Shown here one piece after another: positions 35,226 through 44,817 of a stretch of DNA of 64,000 bases. The first letter of the stretch is position 1; every line of letters starts with the position of its first letter. The stretch spans positions 43,882-107,881 of the forward strand of contig JAFVGH010000041.1 of the NCBI GenBank assembly GCA_017475045.1, written 5' to 3'. The stretch comes from Fibrobacter sp. (GTDB lineage: Bacteria; Fibrobacterota; Fibrobacteria; Fibrobacterales; Fibrobacteraceae). A program made the position numbers and the translations under genes. The notes under the pieces were generated by a model, which saw only the letters and a program-made list of their open reading frames with translations, did not search any database and was not told the DNA's origin.

Positions 35226-36113
35226 ATGAAGATTATCGACATCCTGAAGCAAGACAAGATGAGCCTCTCCTTCGAGGTGTTCCCGCCCAAGAAAGAGACT
35301 AGCTTCGAAAGCGTCAAGGCCGCCACCGAATCCATCGCAGCCCTCGGCCCAGCCTTCATGAGCGTCACCTACGGTGCAGGTGGCGGTGTAAGCAACTTCA
35401 CCCTGGACATCGCAAAAAACCTCAAGGAAAAATACAACATCCCCATGCTGGCGCACCTCACCTGCGTGTCCAGCAGCAAGGAGACAGTGCACCAGCGTAT
35501 CGCCGACATGAAGGCCGCAGGCATCAAGAACGTCATGGCCCTCCGGGGCGACCTCACTCCGGAGCTTATCGAGAAGGGGCGGGACAACTGCGACTACCAC
35601 TACGCCGTAGAGCTCATCCAGGAACTCAAGGCCACTGACGCAGACATCTGCATCGGGGCAGCCTGCTACCCCGAGAAGCACCCCGAAAGCGCCAACCAGA
35701 AAGAGGACATCAAGCACCTGAAGGAAAAGGTGGACGCCGGCGCCGATTTCCTCACCACCCAGATGGTCTTCGACAACAACCTTTTCTTCAACTTCATGTA
35801 CAAGCTCCGTGAGGCAGGCGTCACTTGCCCGGTTCTCCCCGGCATCATGCCCATCACCAACGCAAACCAGGTGGAACGGGCCATCAAGCTTTCGGGCTCC
35901 TTTATGCCCCAGCGGTTCAAGTCCCTGGTAGACAAGTTCGGGTCCGACCCCGAGGCCATGAAGCTGGCGGGTATCATCTACGCCAGCGACCAGATTATCG
36001 ACCTGTACGCCAACGGCATTACCAACGTACACGTCTACTCCATGAACAAGCCCGACGTGGCCGAGGGAATCCTCCGGAACGTCTCCGCCATTTTAGGTAA
36101 AAACTTTGCCTAG
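35226..36113 (+). CDS. metF: 5,10-methylenetetrahydrofolate reductase
   Basis: 295-residue flavoprotein making 5-methyl-THF for methionine synthesis. Family motifs: MSLSFEVFPPKKE (residues ~12-24, substrate Glu), FMSVTYGAGGG, HLTCVSSSKE, NVMALRGDLTPE (usually RGDxP), CIGAACYPEKHPES, DAGADFLTTQMVFDN and CPVLPGIMPITN. Full length. ATG at 35226 with GGAG five bases upstream. The ~60-base leader contains a weak hairpin (GCCAC...GTGGC) that I could not assign to a riboswitch. Confidence 0.95.
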   Translation: MKIIDILKQDKMSLSFEVFPPKKETSFESVKAATESIAALGPAFMSVTYGAGGGVSNFTLDIAKNLKEKYNIPMLAHLTCVSSSKETVHQRIADMKAAGIKNVMALRGDLTPELIEKGRDNCDYHYAVELIQELKATDADICIGAACYPEKHPESANQKEDIKHLKEKVDAGADFLTTQMVFDNNLFFNFMYKLREAGVTCPVLPGIMPITNANQVERAIKLSGSFMPQRFKSLVDKFGSDPEAMKLAGIIYASDQIIDLYANGITNVHVYSMNKPDVAEGILRNVSAILGKNFA

Positions 36114-36217
36114 AAACCTGAAAAATAAGACAAAAACGTGACACTTTCTCCGGTATATTATATATATTGAAGATGAGGCGTTCTACGCCCGAAGTTTTAC
36201 ATATCCAAAGGAAAATT

Positions 36218-36742
36218 ATGCTCTCTTACCAAGAAGCCTACAAAATCGCCGCTGAAGTCCACAAAGACCAAAAGGACAAGGCCGGCGGACCCTACATTGA
36301 CTTTCTGCAAAGCGTAGCGGACTACCTCAAGAACAAGGGTGAATCCGAAGAGGTGCAAACCCTCGCTATTTTGCAGGACCTCATGACGGCTTCTACCAAG
36401 AAAACCCCCGAAGACGTGATTGCCATGGGCGTCCCCGCCGACATGGTGGAACTTATCCAGAAGATGACCTACCACAAGAATCAGGGCTGGATTGACGAAT
36501 ACAGCTGTAATCTTATGGCCCAGGGCATGCCTGCCGAACAGGCCACCTACGAGGCCCGCGAAAAGGAATTCGTAAAGTTCGTGGAGACCCTCAAGGACAA
36601 CCCCGTTGCCGCCAAGGCAAAGGCCGCCATCTTGACCATGCTCATGGACGACAAGTACATTCAGCGTCAGGAACGCCGCGAGCTCAAAACCAAGTTCCGC
36701 CTCAAGAAGTACAAGTCCGCCATCGAAGCCCTGGGCGTATAG
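36218..36742 (+). CDS. HD-domain-like protein related to the RelA/SpoT hydrolase fold, catalytic residues lost
   Basis: 174-residue soluble protein. The start YQEAYKIAAEVHKDQKDKAGGPYIDFLQSVADYL aligns with the (p)ppGpp-hydrolase HD domain pattern (A...H..Q.DK.G.PYI.H...VA..L). However, the second His is Phe (YIDF) and the HD dyad is QD (AILQDLMTAS), so metal binding and hydrolysis are doubtful. The C-terminus is a long charged helix. ATG 36218 with AAAGGA upstream. Ends in a bidirectional terminator. Enzyme loss is inference; a regulatory role is possible. Confidence 0.6.
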   Translation: MLSYQEAYKIAAEVHKDQKDKAGGPYIDFLQSVADYLKNKGESEEVQTLAILQDLMTASTKKTPEDVIAMGVPADMVELIQKMTYHKNQGWIDEYSCNLMAQGMPAEQATYEAREKEFVKFVETLKDNPVAAKAKAAILTMLMDDKYIQRQERRELKTKFRLKKYKSAIEALGV

Positions 36743-36793
36743 TTCCAGGGTCATTCAACTAGACATCATTCCCGGCCTCCAGGCCACTCCATC

Positions 36794-36820
36794 GTCATCC
36801 CGGCCTTGAGCCGGGATCAC
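36794..36820. repeat. REP-like palindrome
   Basis: GTCATCCCGGCC-TTGA-GCCGGGATCAC, followed by six T. The same class of element is at 5214 and 44682. A partial copy (ATTCCCGGCCTCCAGGCC) lies just before it at 36766-36783. Confidence 0.75.
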
Positions 36821-36842
36821 TTTTTTATACCGTCATACGAGA

Positions 36843-36869
36843 AAATCCCGACCAATGGTCGGGATTTTT
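36843..36869. terminator. bidirectional terminator
   Basis: AAATCCCGACC-AAT-GGTCGGGATTT, perfect 11-base stem with T runs on both strands. Shared by the HD-like gene (plus) and the GH5/small-peptide transcript (minus). Confidence 0.85.
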
Positions 36870-36915
36870 GAGTTTTATCGTAGCAGTACTTTGCCGTTTT
36901 GGCTATAGGCGAAAA

Positions 36916-37065
36916 CTAGTCTCCATTCTCACAGTAAAAATCACCTACTCCGCCTTCACAACTTGCGTCATTTAGCAAACTCTGCTGGTAAAAGAAGGTA
37001 ACTTCCATCGTCTCGGGTTTCACATATTCTTTTTTTTGACTTTCAATTGTTTGTTGCCTTTTCAT
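36916..37065 (-). CDS. 49-residue small protein downstream of the GH5 gene
   Basis: Short gene read from ATG 37065, with AAGGAG seven bases upstream, to TAG 36916. Protein: basic start MKRQQTIESQKKEYVKPETM, then EVTFFYQQSLLNDASCEGG and an acidic, two-Cys tail. The K.Y.KPE....V......LL..S..GG plan resembles a class of ~50-residue peptides common in Bacteroidetes/Fibrobacter, some suspected to be precursors of modified or secreted peptides. No modifying enzyme is nearby. It starts 14 bases after the GH5 stop, so it is probably co-transcribed with the cellulase. Function unknown. Confidence 0.6.
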   Translation of the reverse strand: MKRQQTIESQKKEYVKPETMEVTFFYQQSLLNDASCEGGVGDFYCENGD

Positions 37066-37079
37066 TATTTTCTCCTTGC

Positions 37080-40000
37080 TTATTTTACAATAACCATTTT
37101 ACCGTTGTGGTAGTAAGTTCCCTTGGTAGTGGGCTTGCCCTGCAGTTTGCGACCCTGCAAGTCGTACCAGTGGTCCATACGGAACTGGCCCGTAACCATA
37201 TTCACAGTTCCACCACCAATGGTGGTGCCCTTTTCATCCACCAGGATTACATCCATAGTTTCAGGCAATTCCGATAGGTCAGTGCCACCAACAGCAGACT
37301 TCGCCGAGGAACTGCCATCGTTGTACACCAGGTAGGCGCGCATGGCCGGAATCCAAGCCTTGGAGCCCATCTTAGCGAACTCACCCACCTTGTATCCATC
37401 ACGTTCCTGACCAGCGAAACCGTAGGCCCTGCCAATCAAGTGAGTGGAATCACCAAAGAGAATGTAGCGGTAGGATCCGCGGAATTCCCACTCCCCGTCA
37501 GCAACAGAAGAACCATGTTCATCGTTGGTCCTGAGCGTGGTTCCACCATTAAACACCAACTGTCCATCAGCAGTGGGCTGCACCAGATAGGGCGTATTGG
37601 CGACAAGGGTTCCCTCCACAGGGACCTTCTCTGCAACAGCCTGTTTCCAGGTTTCGCCGACCTTGTTGAATTTCGAAATAGTGTAGAAATTTGCACCGCT
37701 TACTTCACTTACCGCAATAGAGAAGGGCAATACGATAGTGGCAAACTTCTCATTGGAGAAGGTTCTTCCAAGAACAACCGTATCCACTTCTATATCGGTA
37801 TCGATTTTCACTTCATCGTCACCCGTATAAGAACCCTCGATAGTAGCCGTCTTCTTCCCGTCAATGACGCTAATGGCAATAGCACCATAGTGGGCGGTAG
37901 AGTCGTAGGTCGCCGTATAGACCTGCTCCTGGGTCACTTGCGTAACCAGGGGGCTCCAGCCACTGAATTCGTAGGTGTATACTCCCGCAGGATCCCTAGT
38001 GGGATCATCCGGAATCACAACGTCCGCACCATATTCATAGAGGGTCGCCGCCTTGAGCACCGTATTGTCGTAGTCGATGAAGGTGACTGCGTAGCGGCGG
38101 ACGAATTCGGCGAACACCGCCACCAAGGTCGTATCCCGCATCAGCACGTCAAACTCCCCGATATCACTCCCGTCGGCATAGGTCCACTTCACGAACTCGT
38201 AGGTGTACTGGGCATCGGCTGCCTTGACGGGGTCAACCTTCGGCAACATCGTAGAAATTTCTGTGCCGTAGTCCCTGGTAACGGTTGCATATTCCGTAAC
38301 ACCGTTATCCCACACGAAGGTAATGGTGTAGGTGTTGACCGTTTCCGTATATACAGCCGTATAGCTAGCATCATCCGTCACTGCAGTCGCATTCGTGACG
38401 GCCGGGCTCCAGCCCGCAAAGGTGTAGGTGTATTCGGCGGTAGCAGCCTTCGTGGGCGTCGGCGCGATAGAAGACACCAGAGTACCGTACTCATACGGGC
38501 CAGCCGTCAAAGCTTCAAGAGGCGTTGTTCCATCCTCATCGTAGAACACCACGTCGTAGGCGTTGACCGTCTCCGCATAGACGGCCGTGTAAGAAGCATC
38601 GCCGGCCACCTCTTCAACAGAGGGACTCCAACCCGTAAAGGTGTAAGTGTACTGAGCGGTAGCATCCCTGGTGGGAACGCCTCCGTAGTCGGGCGTATCG
38701 CCATCGTCAAGGAAGTCCACCCTTAGCACGTCGCCGTTGTAATCCTTCCAGGTGATGACGAACTGGTCAGTGTAAAGGGGCGTATATACGGCTTCGCCAG
38801 TAACCCTAGCAAGTCCGGGCTCCCAGCCTGCAAATTTTTTGCCTGTAACTTCAGGTATGATTTCAACACCGGGTACGCGGATTTCGCCTGCAGGCGTTCC
38901 ATAGACTTCGCTCACCACCGCAATCGTATCGTCGCCATACTTGAATACAATGTCGAAGGACTTCATGGTCGGTTCGTAGGTCGCCTTGTAGGTCACCTCC
39001 CCTTCCACGATGGTCTCGCTATCAAAGCTAGGATCCCAGCCGTTGAAGGCGTAGGTGCAGGAGTCATCCTCCGCCTTGGCGGGGGCCGAAGGCGAGAACG
39101 CAGCAACCCTAGTACCATAGGCATAGAAATCAGAACTTATCTGGTCACCATCATCCTTCAGGAAGGTAATCTCATAGTAGCGGAGATTTTCTGTGAATAT
39201 CGGTGTATAGACCGCATCGCCGGTCACCTTTACAGGCTCGTAATGTTCGTCCACAAGCGACGGATTCCATCCCGTAAAGAAGAATTCATACTGTGCGGTA
39301 GGCTCTTTCGTGGGAGCAAGATCCGGGAAATACAGATTGGAATTTTCAGCCCAAGTCTGTGTCTCCATGGTTGAGCCATCCCCATTCTTGAATGTCACAG
39401 TGTAGTACGGCGTCTCGCCAAGACCCACACAGCGGATGTTGTCGATGGCGAGGGAGTCCTCGAGACCGTCAGCACCATCCACACGCCAGTCAAATCCATC
39501 TACACGCCTCATGATGGTATCCAGAGGTACGTAACTACCCCAATCACATTGTTCCTCGTCGCAATACTGTTGACGCAAGCTACTCAGAGGTATGGACACC
39601 GTCTGCCAGGATTCACTGCGGGATCCCACAGCGAAGGCATGGAAATTCCAGTCTAAATTGAGCCGACTATTGATTTGCCCACTGAACTTTATGCGGAACT
39701 TGTGTGCTGCACCCTTGTAATCGTAACGCACCTCGGTGCAATTGCTCAGGTTAAGGTCATCGAAATTGTTGCTGCTAATGGCCGCATACGGGTCATAATC
39801 AATACCCGAGCCATCCAAGGTAAACTTCACCTGCAATGCCTTGGAAGACTGGCTACCCTTCACGGTTGTCATCGAAGTCCCAGTCTTAGGTCCTGCATAG
39901 TCAATCCACCAGTTTCCGACTGGCCACAGTGGATAGTTATCCCCATCCTCGAAGTCGTCCACCAGCGCCGTATAGGTGGTAGGCGCCTTCGGTTCAGGCA

Positions 40001-43000
40001 GTTCCACAGCAGGTTCTTCAAGCACGCACTCCACGTCATCAACGTAGAGGAAGTTGGGGTCAGGTTGACCCAAAACCCTGAACCGGATATCCGTGATCTC
40101 TTCAGGGGAACCGTATCCCGCAACGGAAACCATCTTGACTCCCCATTCTGTCCTAGCCATAGCCTCATCCACTTCATAGGTATAATCATCATTTTCATTA
40201 TAGCGAAGCATGACCGTATGCCCCGCACCCTTGTAAGCATACTTCAGGGTCTTGCATCCCTCCAGACCGGGCACACGAACGGCGAGCACCGCAGCACCCT
40301 GACCGGGGTCGCTGCTAGTGGGTTTAGTAGACGAAACTCCCACAAGGGCGGCACCATAATCACCCGTATAGGCGGCATTCTGCAGCACTACAACATTGCA
40401 TCCGTTTCCATCATCGCAACTGGCATCCCAATCATTGGTGTAAGATGACGCTCCATAGCTAAAGACATAGGGATAAATCATCGTCCCGTTTCCGTCAAAG
40501 TCGGACACCACGTACTCGTAAGGCTCTACCGGCGGTATTTCCGCAGGAATGATGCACTTTACATCGTCAATGTACAGGGATCCATTCCCAGCACTATGCT
40601 TTTGCCACCTGATATTCAGCGAGGCCCCCAAATCAGTTCCCTTCAAGTTGCTCAAATCAAAGGTAACCTCTCTCCAGGAGTCACTTGCCGATGCCAACAT
40701 TCCATAACTGGGTTCCCCATTGGCAGGTTCATTCTGGAACGTTAAATCATGTTCAAAGCCCTTGTACTTATAGGACAAAATCCGGCACTGGTTCAAGTTT
40801 TCCACATTTATACCTGCTCCGGCCCAACCGCCAGCTACGGTAGCGACCGTATTCAACATACCGAAGTAGGTCTTGTCGTCGTTAGCATCGTAGAAGTGCC
40901 CATAAATATTACCATTACCATCCGACTCGTTTGCTATAGTCCATCCGTCACCGGCGTAAGCGAAGTCAAATTGCGACGTAATATTGTATTCACAGTATTC
41001 CGCATCGCAGATTCTTTGTTCAGGAGCCTTGACACATTCTACGTCATCAATGAGCAGGTTTTCACCATCAGCGGGTCCTATAACACGCCACTGAATATCC
41101 AATTCAGAACTCAAATCCAATCCACCCGAGACAGCACCTTCCATAACGTATGAGACGGTTGTCCACACATCTACACCATCGAACGATTCCACTTCCATAT
41201 AATTCGTAGATCCATTCTTATCGTTCCTGTTCATGAAGGCGAGGGTATGGGCCAATCCCTTGTACTTGTACTGCAATACGGCACAGCCTTCCATCTGAAG
41301 AACATGGTCGCCAATGCCCGCATTTCCTTCATCTGCGGAGACAACGTTAAGAAGCGCACCGACTGTTCCCTGTTCGGGGTCATCCGTCGTTTTATAACGC
41401 TCCTGATAGTTGGGGTCCTCTGACCAGTCCGGATGATACCAATCGTTTGCAACGGTCCAAGATCCATCTGTAAACAGATAGTCGTAACCGTTCATTTGCC
41501 AGCCAGCGTACCCGTTGCCTTCAAAGTCATCCACCAAAAATTCCTGAGGCTCTACCGGCGGGTCATTGGAACCGCTTGCCGGGTCTCCGCACACCACGTC
41601 ATCTATGTAGAGATCTTCGCCACTAGGAGAACCTGAAACTTGCCATTTGAGCTCCAGTGGAGATTCAAGGACTGCCGGATCAATTTCATCCAAAGAAATT
41701 GACCGTGTCATCCACGATTCTGTACTAGAAAGACTTTCCTGTATGAGCGCAGAACCGCCAGCATTGAACGAGAAATCATTCGCCAGGCCCTTGTACCTGA
41801 ACGACAAGACTTCGCAGCCCTTTATTTCTTTCAAGTAGATACCAAAACCAGCCCAACCAGAGCCGCCGTTGGCATTAACCTCAACCAAGCCTCCAGCATT
41901 GGAGCCGTCCACAAAGAAGGAACTTTCTCCAGCGTTACCCATGGTCCATGTCCAATCGCCTTTGGGATCATCTAGGCTTGAATACACGTAGAAGTAATTA
42001 CCGCCACCTAGGTTGTTCATATCAAAATCAACTATCACGTAGTCATGATTGATAACCTCATCTTCATAGACATCGCCAAATTCGCCATCAGGGCCGTCAT
42101 TTCCGGTAATAATATCCGGCAAGTCCACATAACTTGCGCACTGGGTATAATTAATAGCCGTCAGTCCGGCAAACACGTTGGTGTTCACCCACTGGCCGCT
42201 GGCGGAATAGGTCCAGGTTGCCGTGGCAGGGTCATCCGCATCAAAGTTCACCGTAAAATACTCGGCCGCAGTCTCACCATTCGGGGTATCGTTATAACCC
42301 AGGTTCCAGTTGGCCGAAGAAAGCTTGTTTGCATTCATCCAGGTCTGCCAGGCCACGTTTTGCGCATCGCTGTGGTTCACCGGGTCACCAATTGTCCCGG
42401 CCCCGTCATACCCAATCGTACCCCATTCGGTCACAAAAACGGACAGCCCATGCGATATGGCGTTATCAGCATTCGTTGTATTATAGCCGCTGGTGGCCCC
42501 GTCGTCCGTAAATCCCGCATAGAAATGGAGGGTATAGGCGACATTGGGGTCATCAATCGCACTACCAACGACATCACCGGGCCTCGCAGACCACTGCGGC
42601 GTACCCACCACAATCAGGTTGTCGGAATAGCGGCGGATAATAGGAATCACTTCTTCCGCATAGGCCTTGATTTCAGACCAAGTAATCATGCCACCATACT
42701 CATTGCACATTTTACCGGAAATATCGGCCCATGCGCCATGACCGGGTTTGCAAAGGGGTTCATTGAATATCTCGAAAATCACGTTGTCATAAGCGCCCCA
42801 CTTCTTTGCCTGAATCTTGAAAAATTCCTTAGCACGATTGACATTTTCCGCAGCGATGTGAGAATGGTAGTCGATAATCACGTAGATGTCATTCTCGATA
42901 GCCGCCTGGACCGCCTCGTCAAGCAAGTCTTGGTAGTACTCGGTCTTACCATTCATAAAGTAATGGCCATCGCCCCATCTCTGCAAATCCACCGCCATGG

Positions 43001-43316
43001 CGGCACGGATTATCTGAATGCCCTGCCGGCTTACTTCTCCCGTAATCACATCGTTTTTCCAGTAACGGTTATAAGCAGGATCTTGACTCCAGAAAAGGCT
43101 CATGCCCTTTACCTGGACCTCGTTTCCGCTGGTGCTGTATGCGGCGCAACTCCCGTAAATGCGGCCCTCGTTTTGAGCATTCTTGCCCGCCATCAACTGG
43201 CCGTACTGGCTTACCGGCCCTGTGCGCAGGGGCGTGATGTCGGCGTATGCGGTGGAGAATACGCCCAGGGCAAACGCACCCAGGGCTACCAGTTTGGGAA
43301 GGCGGAGTTTTAGCAT
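37080..43316 (-). CDS. giant modular GH5 endoglucanase with CBM11-like modules and InlB/Listeria-Bacteroides repeats
   Basis: 2078-residue secreted cellulase. Signal peptide (1-26); GH5 catalytic domain (~30-370) with acid/base Glu186 in IFEIFNEPL and nucleophile Glu297 in VFVTEWG. Then come five ~150-residue beta-sandwich modules (~425-1300), each ending in a 'IDDVxC' strand (YIDDVVC, LIDDVEC, YIDDVKC, YVDDVEC, AIDNIRC), like CBM11 of Fibrobacter cellulases. Seven ~70-residue repeats with the F.GW.P / Y.A.Y pattern (InlB-type, ~1305-1810) follow. The C-terminal ~268-residue region ends YDLQGRKLQG...GTYYHNGKMVIVK, like Bacteroidetes/Fibrobacter sorting tails. ATG 43316 chosen for the signal peptide and GAGG upstream. 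Substrate (cellulose or mixed-linked glucan) is inferred from the families. Confidence 0.9.
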   Translation of the reverse strand: MLKLRLPKLVALGAFALGVFSTAYADITPLRTGPVSQYGQLMAGKNAQNEGRIYGSCAAYSTSGNEVQVKGMSLFWSQDPAYNRYWKNDVITGEVSRQGIQIIRAAMAVDLQRWGDGHYFMNGKTEYYQDLLDEAVQAAIENDIYVIIDYHSHIAAENVNRAKEFFKIQAKKWGAYDNVIFEIFNEPLCKPGHGAWADISGKMCNEYGGMITWSEIKAYAEEVIPIIRRYSDNLIVVGTPQWSARPGDVVGSAIDDPNVAYTLHFYAGFTDDGATSGYNTTNADNAISHGLSVFVTEWGTIGYDGAGTIGDPVNHSDAQNVAWQTWMNANKLSSANWNLGYNDTPNGETAAEYFTVNFDADDPATATWTYSASGQWVNTNVFAGLTAINYTQCASYVDLPDIITGNDGPDGEFGDVYEDEVINHDYVIVDFDMNNLGGGNYFYVYSSLDDPKGDWTWTMGNAGESSFFVDGSNAGGLVEVNANGGSGWAGFGIYLKEIKGCEVLSFRYKGLANDFSFNAGGSALIQESLSSTESWMTRSISLDEIDPAVLESPLELKWQVSGSPSGEDLYIDDVVCGDPASGSNDPPVEPQEFLVDDFEGNGYAGWQMNGYDYLFTDGSWTVANDWYHPDWSEDPNYQERYKTTDDPEQGTVGALLNVVSADEGNAGIGDHVLQMEGCAVLQYKYKGLAHTLAFMNRNDKNGSTNYMEVESFDGVDVWTTVSYVMEGAVSGGLDLSSELDIQWRVIGPADGENLLIDDVECVKAPEQRICDAEYCEYNITSQFDFAYAGDGWTIANESDGNGNIYGHFYDANDDKTYFGMLNTVATVAGGWAGAGINVENLNQCRILSYKYKGFEHDLTFQNEPANGEPSYGMLASASDSWREVTFDLSNLKGTDLGASLNIRWQKHSAGNGSLYIDDVKCIIPAEIPPVEPYEYVVSDFDGNGTMIYPYVFSYGASSYTNDWDASCDDGNGCNVVVLQNAAYTGDYGAALVGVSSTKPTSSDPGQGAAVLAVRVPGLEGCKTLKYAYKGAGHTVMLRYNENDDYTYEVDEAMARTEWGVKMVSVAGYGSPEEITDIRFRVLGQPDPNFLYVDDVECVLEEPAVELPEPKAPTTYTALVDDFEDGDNYPLWPVGNWWIDYAGPKTGTSMTTVKGSQSSKALQVKFTLDGSGIDYDPYAAISSNNFDDLNLSNCTEVRYDYKGAAHKFRIKFSGQINSRLNLDWNFHAFAVGSRSESWQTVSIPLSSLRQQYCDEEQCDWGSYVPLDTIMRRVDGFDWRVDGADGLEDSLAIDNIRCVGLGETPYYTVTFKNGDGSTMETQTWAENSNLYFPDLAPTKEPTAQYEFFFTGWNPSLVDEHYEPVKVTGDAVYTPIFTENLRYYEITFLKDDGDQISSDFYAYGTRVAAFSPSAPAKAEDDSCTYAFNGWDPSFDSETIVEGEVTYKATYEPTMKSFDIVFKYGDDTIAVVSEVYGTPAGEIRVPGVEIIPEVTGKKFAGWEPGLARVTGEAVYTPLYTDQFVITWKDYNGDVLRVDFLDDGDTPDYGGVPTRDATAQYTYTFTGWSPSVEEVAGDASYTAVYAETVNAYDVVFYDEDGTTPLEALTAGPYEYGTLVSSIAPTPTKAATAEYTYTFAGWSPAVTNATAVTDDASYTAVYTETVNTYTITFVWDNGVTEYATVTRDYGTEISTMLPKVDPVKAADAQYTYEFVKWTYADGSDIGEFDVLMRDTTLVAVFAEFVRRYAVTFIDYDNTVLKAATLYEYGADVVIPDDPTRDPAGVYTYEFSGWSPLVTQVTQEQVYTATYDSTAHYGAIAISVIDGKKTATIEGSYTGDDEVKIDTDIEVDTVVLGRTFSNEKFATIVLPFSIAVSEVSGANFYTISKFNKVGETWKQAVAEKVPVEGTLVANTPYLVQPTADGQLVFNGGTTLRTNDEHGSSVADGEWEFRGSYRYILFGDSTHLIGRAYGFAGQERDGYKVGEFAKMGSKAWIPAMRAYLVYNDGSSSAKSAVGGTDLSELPETMDVILVDEKGTTIGGGTVNMVTGQFRMDHWYDLQGRKLQGKPTTKGTYYHNGKMVIVK

Positions 43317-43566
43317 AGAACCTCGCAAGGCAGATTCGTTAATTTGTGATAAATTATTAAGAATAAAATATATCCAAAACGATTCATTTTACCTCCTCCG
43401 ATGTAAAAAAGACTTTACGTGCGGTTGGTCAAGGTCGCAAATCCCCATTTTCAGCGCGCAAATATTCCAAATTGGACTATTTGCGCCATCGAATTTTTAC
43501 GGACCGACCCATTTTTCTAGATTTGGCTACGCAAAAACTAGGTACAACCTCAGAAAAGGAAACATC

Positions 43567-44673
43567 ATGGCAAATAAAGTCTATAACTTTAGCGCAGGCC
43601 CCTCTGTCCTGCCTGAACAAGCCCTCAAGGAAGCCTCGGCTGCCTGCATCGATTACGCAAACAGCGGTATCAGTATCCTTTCCATGAGTCACCGTTCAAA
43701 GCCCATCGAAAGCATGTTCGAAGAAACCGAACAGTTCCTCCGCGACCTCATGGGCATTCCTGAAAACTACGACATCGTGTTCCTGGGCGGCGGCTGCTCC
43801 CTGCTGTTCTGCATGCTCCCCATGAACTTCTTGGACCAGAACGCCACCGCCGACTACGCCCTGACCGGCGTGTGGGCCAACAAGGCCTACAAAGAGGCCA
43901 AGCTGTTCGGCAACGTGAACGTGGCCTGCGACACCAAGTCCGAAACCTACAGCCGCATCGACAAGAACCTCAAGCTCAGCGACAACGCCACCTACCTGCA
44001 CATTACCGCCAACAACACCATCTACGGTACGGAATGGCACAACATCCCGAAGCCGAAGTCTGGATTCCTCATGGCCGACGTGAGCTCCGACTTCCTCGCC
44101 CGCAAGATCAACGTGTCTGACTTCGGTGTTGTGTACGGCGGCGCCCAGAAGAACATCAGCTGCGCAGGCGTAACCGTGACCATCATCCGCAAGGACCTGC
44201 TGGGCAAGGTGAACCGCACCATCCCCACCATGCTCAACTTCCAGACCCACATCGATGCAAAGAACATGTTCAACACGCCTCCGGTATTCGCCGTATACGT
44301 GATGAACCGCACCCTCAAGTGGCTCAAGGAATTTGGTGGCGTGGACGCTATCGAAAAGGTGAACCGCAGTAAGGCAGCTCTCCTCTACAGCGCTCTGGAC
44401 AACTCCAAGGTGTTCGTGGGTACCGCTGCCAAGGAAGACCGTTCCATCATGAACGTGCCCTTCGTGTTCAACAAGGATGTGGTTGCCGCTGACAAGGCTG
44501 ACGACCTGGCCAAGGAATTCCTGGAATTCGCAAAGGCTCGCGGTCTGCAGCAGCTCAAGGGTCACCGCTCTGTGGGTGGCTTCCGCGCTTCCATCTACAA
44601 CGCCATGCCGGTGGAAGGCGTGCAGGCCCTCGTCGACTGCCTCGGTGACTTCGAGAAAAAGGTTCTCGGTTAA
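43567..44673 (+). CDS. serC: phosphoserine aminotransferase
   Basis: 368-residue PLP enzyme converting 3-phosphohydroxypyruvate to phosphoserine (serine and pyridoxine pathways). Start YNFSAGPSVLPEQAL, SHRSKPIESMFEE (SHR-phosphate contact), FLGGGCSLLFCMLPMNFL, ADVSSDFLARKI, and PLP lysine K195 in GGAQKNISCAG; C-terminal GHRSVGGFRASIYNAMP. ATG at 43567 with AAAGGA upstream; the long in-frame upstream extension has no family similarity. Single gene with a terminator at 44724-44755. Confidence 0.96.
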   Translation: MANKVYNFSAGPSVLPEQALKEASAACIDYANSGISILSMSHRSKPIESMFEETEQFLRDLMGIPENYDIVFLGGGCSLLFCMLPMNFLDQNATADYALTGVWANKAYKEAKLFGNVNVACDTKSETYSRIDKNLKLSDNATYLHITANNTIYGTEWHNIPKPKSGFLMADVSSDFLARKINVSDFGVVYGGAQKNISCAGVTVTIIRKDLLGKVNRTIPTMLNFQTHIDAKNMFNTPPVFAVYVMNRTLKWLKEFGGVDAIEKVNRSKAALLYSALDNSKVFVGTAAKEDRSIMNVPFVFNKDVVAADKADDLAKEFLEFAKARGLQQLKGHRSVGGFRASIYNAMPVEGVQALVDCLGDFEKKVLG

Positions 44674-44681
44674 AAAGCAAC

Positions 44682-44787
44682 GTCATTCCGGGCTTGACCC
44701 GGAACCGCCATGACGTTATAAAAAGCCTCGGCCATGCACCGGGGCTCTTTCTTTTACATAAAGGAGATGCCCGGACAAGCCGGGCAT
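44682..44787. repeat. two REP-like palindromes flanking the serC terminator
   Basis: GTCATTCCGGGCTTGACCCGG...CATGACG (44682-44715) and ATGCCCGG-ACAAG-CCGGGCAT (44767-44787, followed by GACA). Both belong to the GTCAT-CCGG...CCGG-ATGAC class common in intergenic regions. Confidence 0.7.
44724..44755 (+). terminator. Rho-independent terminator of serC
   Basis: AGCCTCGG/CCGGGGCT stem (one G-T pair), seven-base loop, then CTTTCTTTT. Confidence 0.75.
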
Positions 44788-44817
44788 GACAACAGAAAAT
44801 AGAGATTAACTGACGCC

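Noticed and set aside
37440..38726. Long plus-strand frames antisense to the GH5 gene (also 42045-43313)
   Set aside because: Shadows of repeat-rich coding sequence; composition is Arg/His/Gly-rich without any family pattern.
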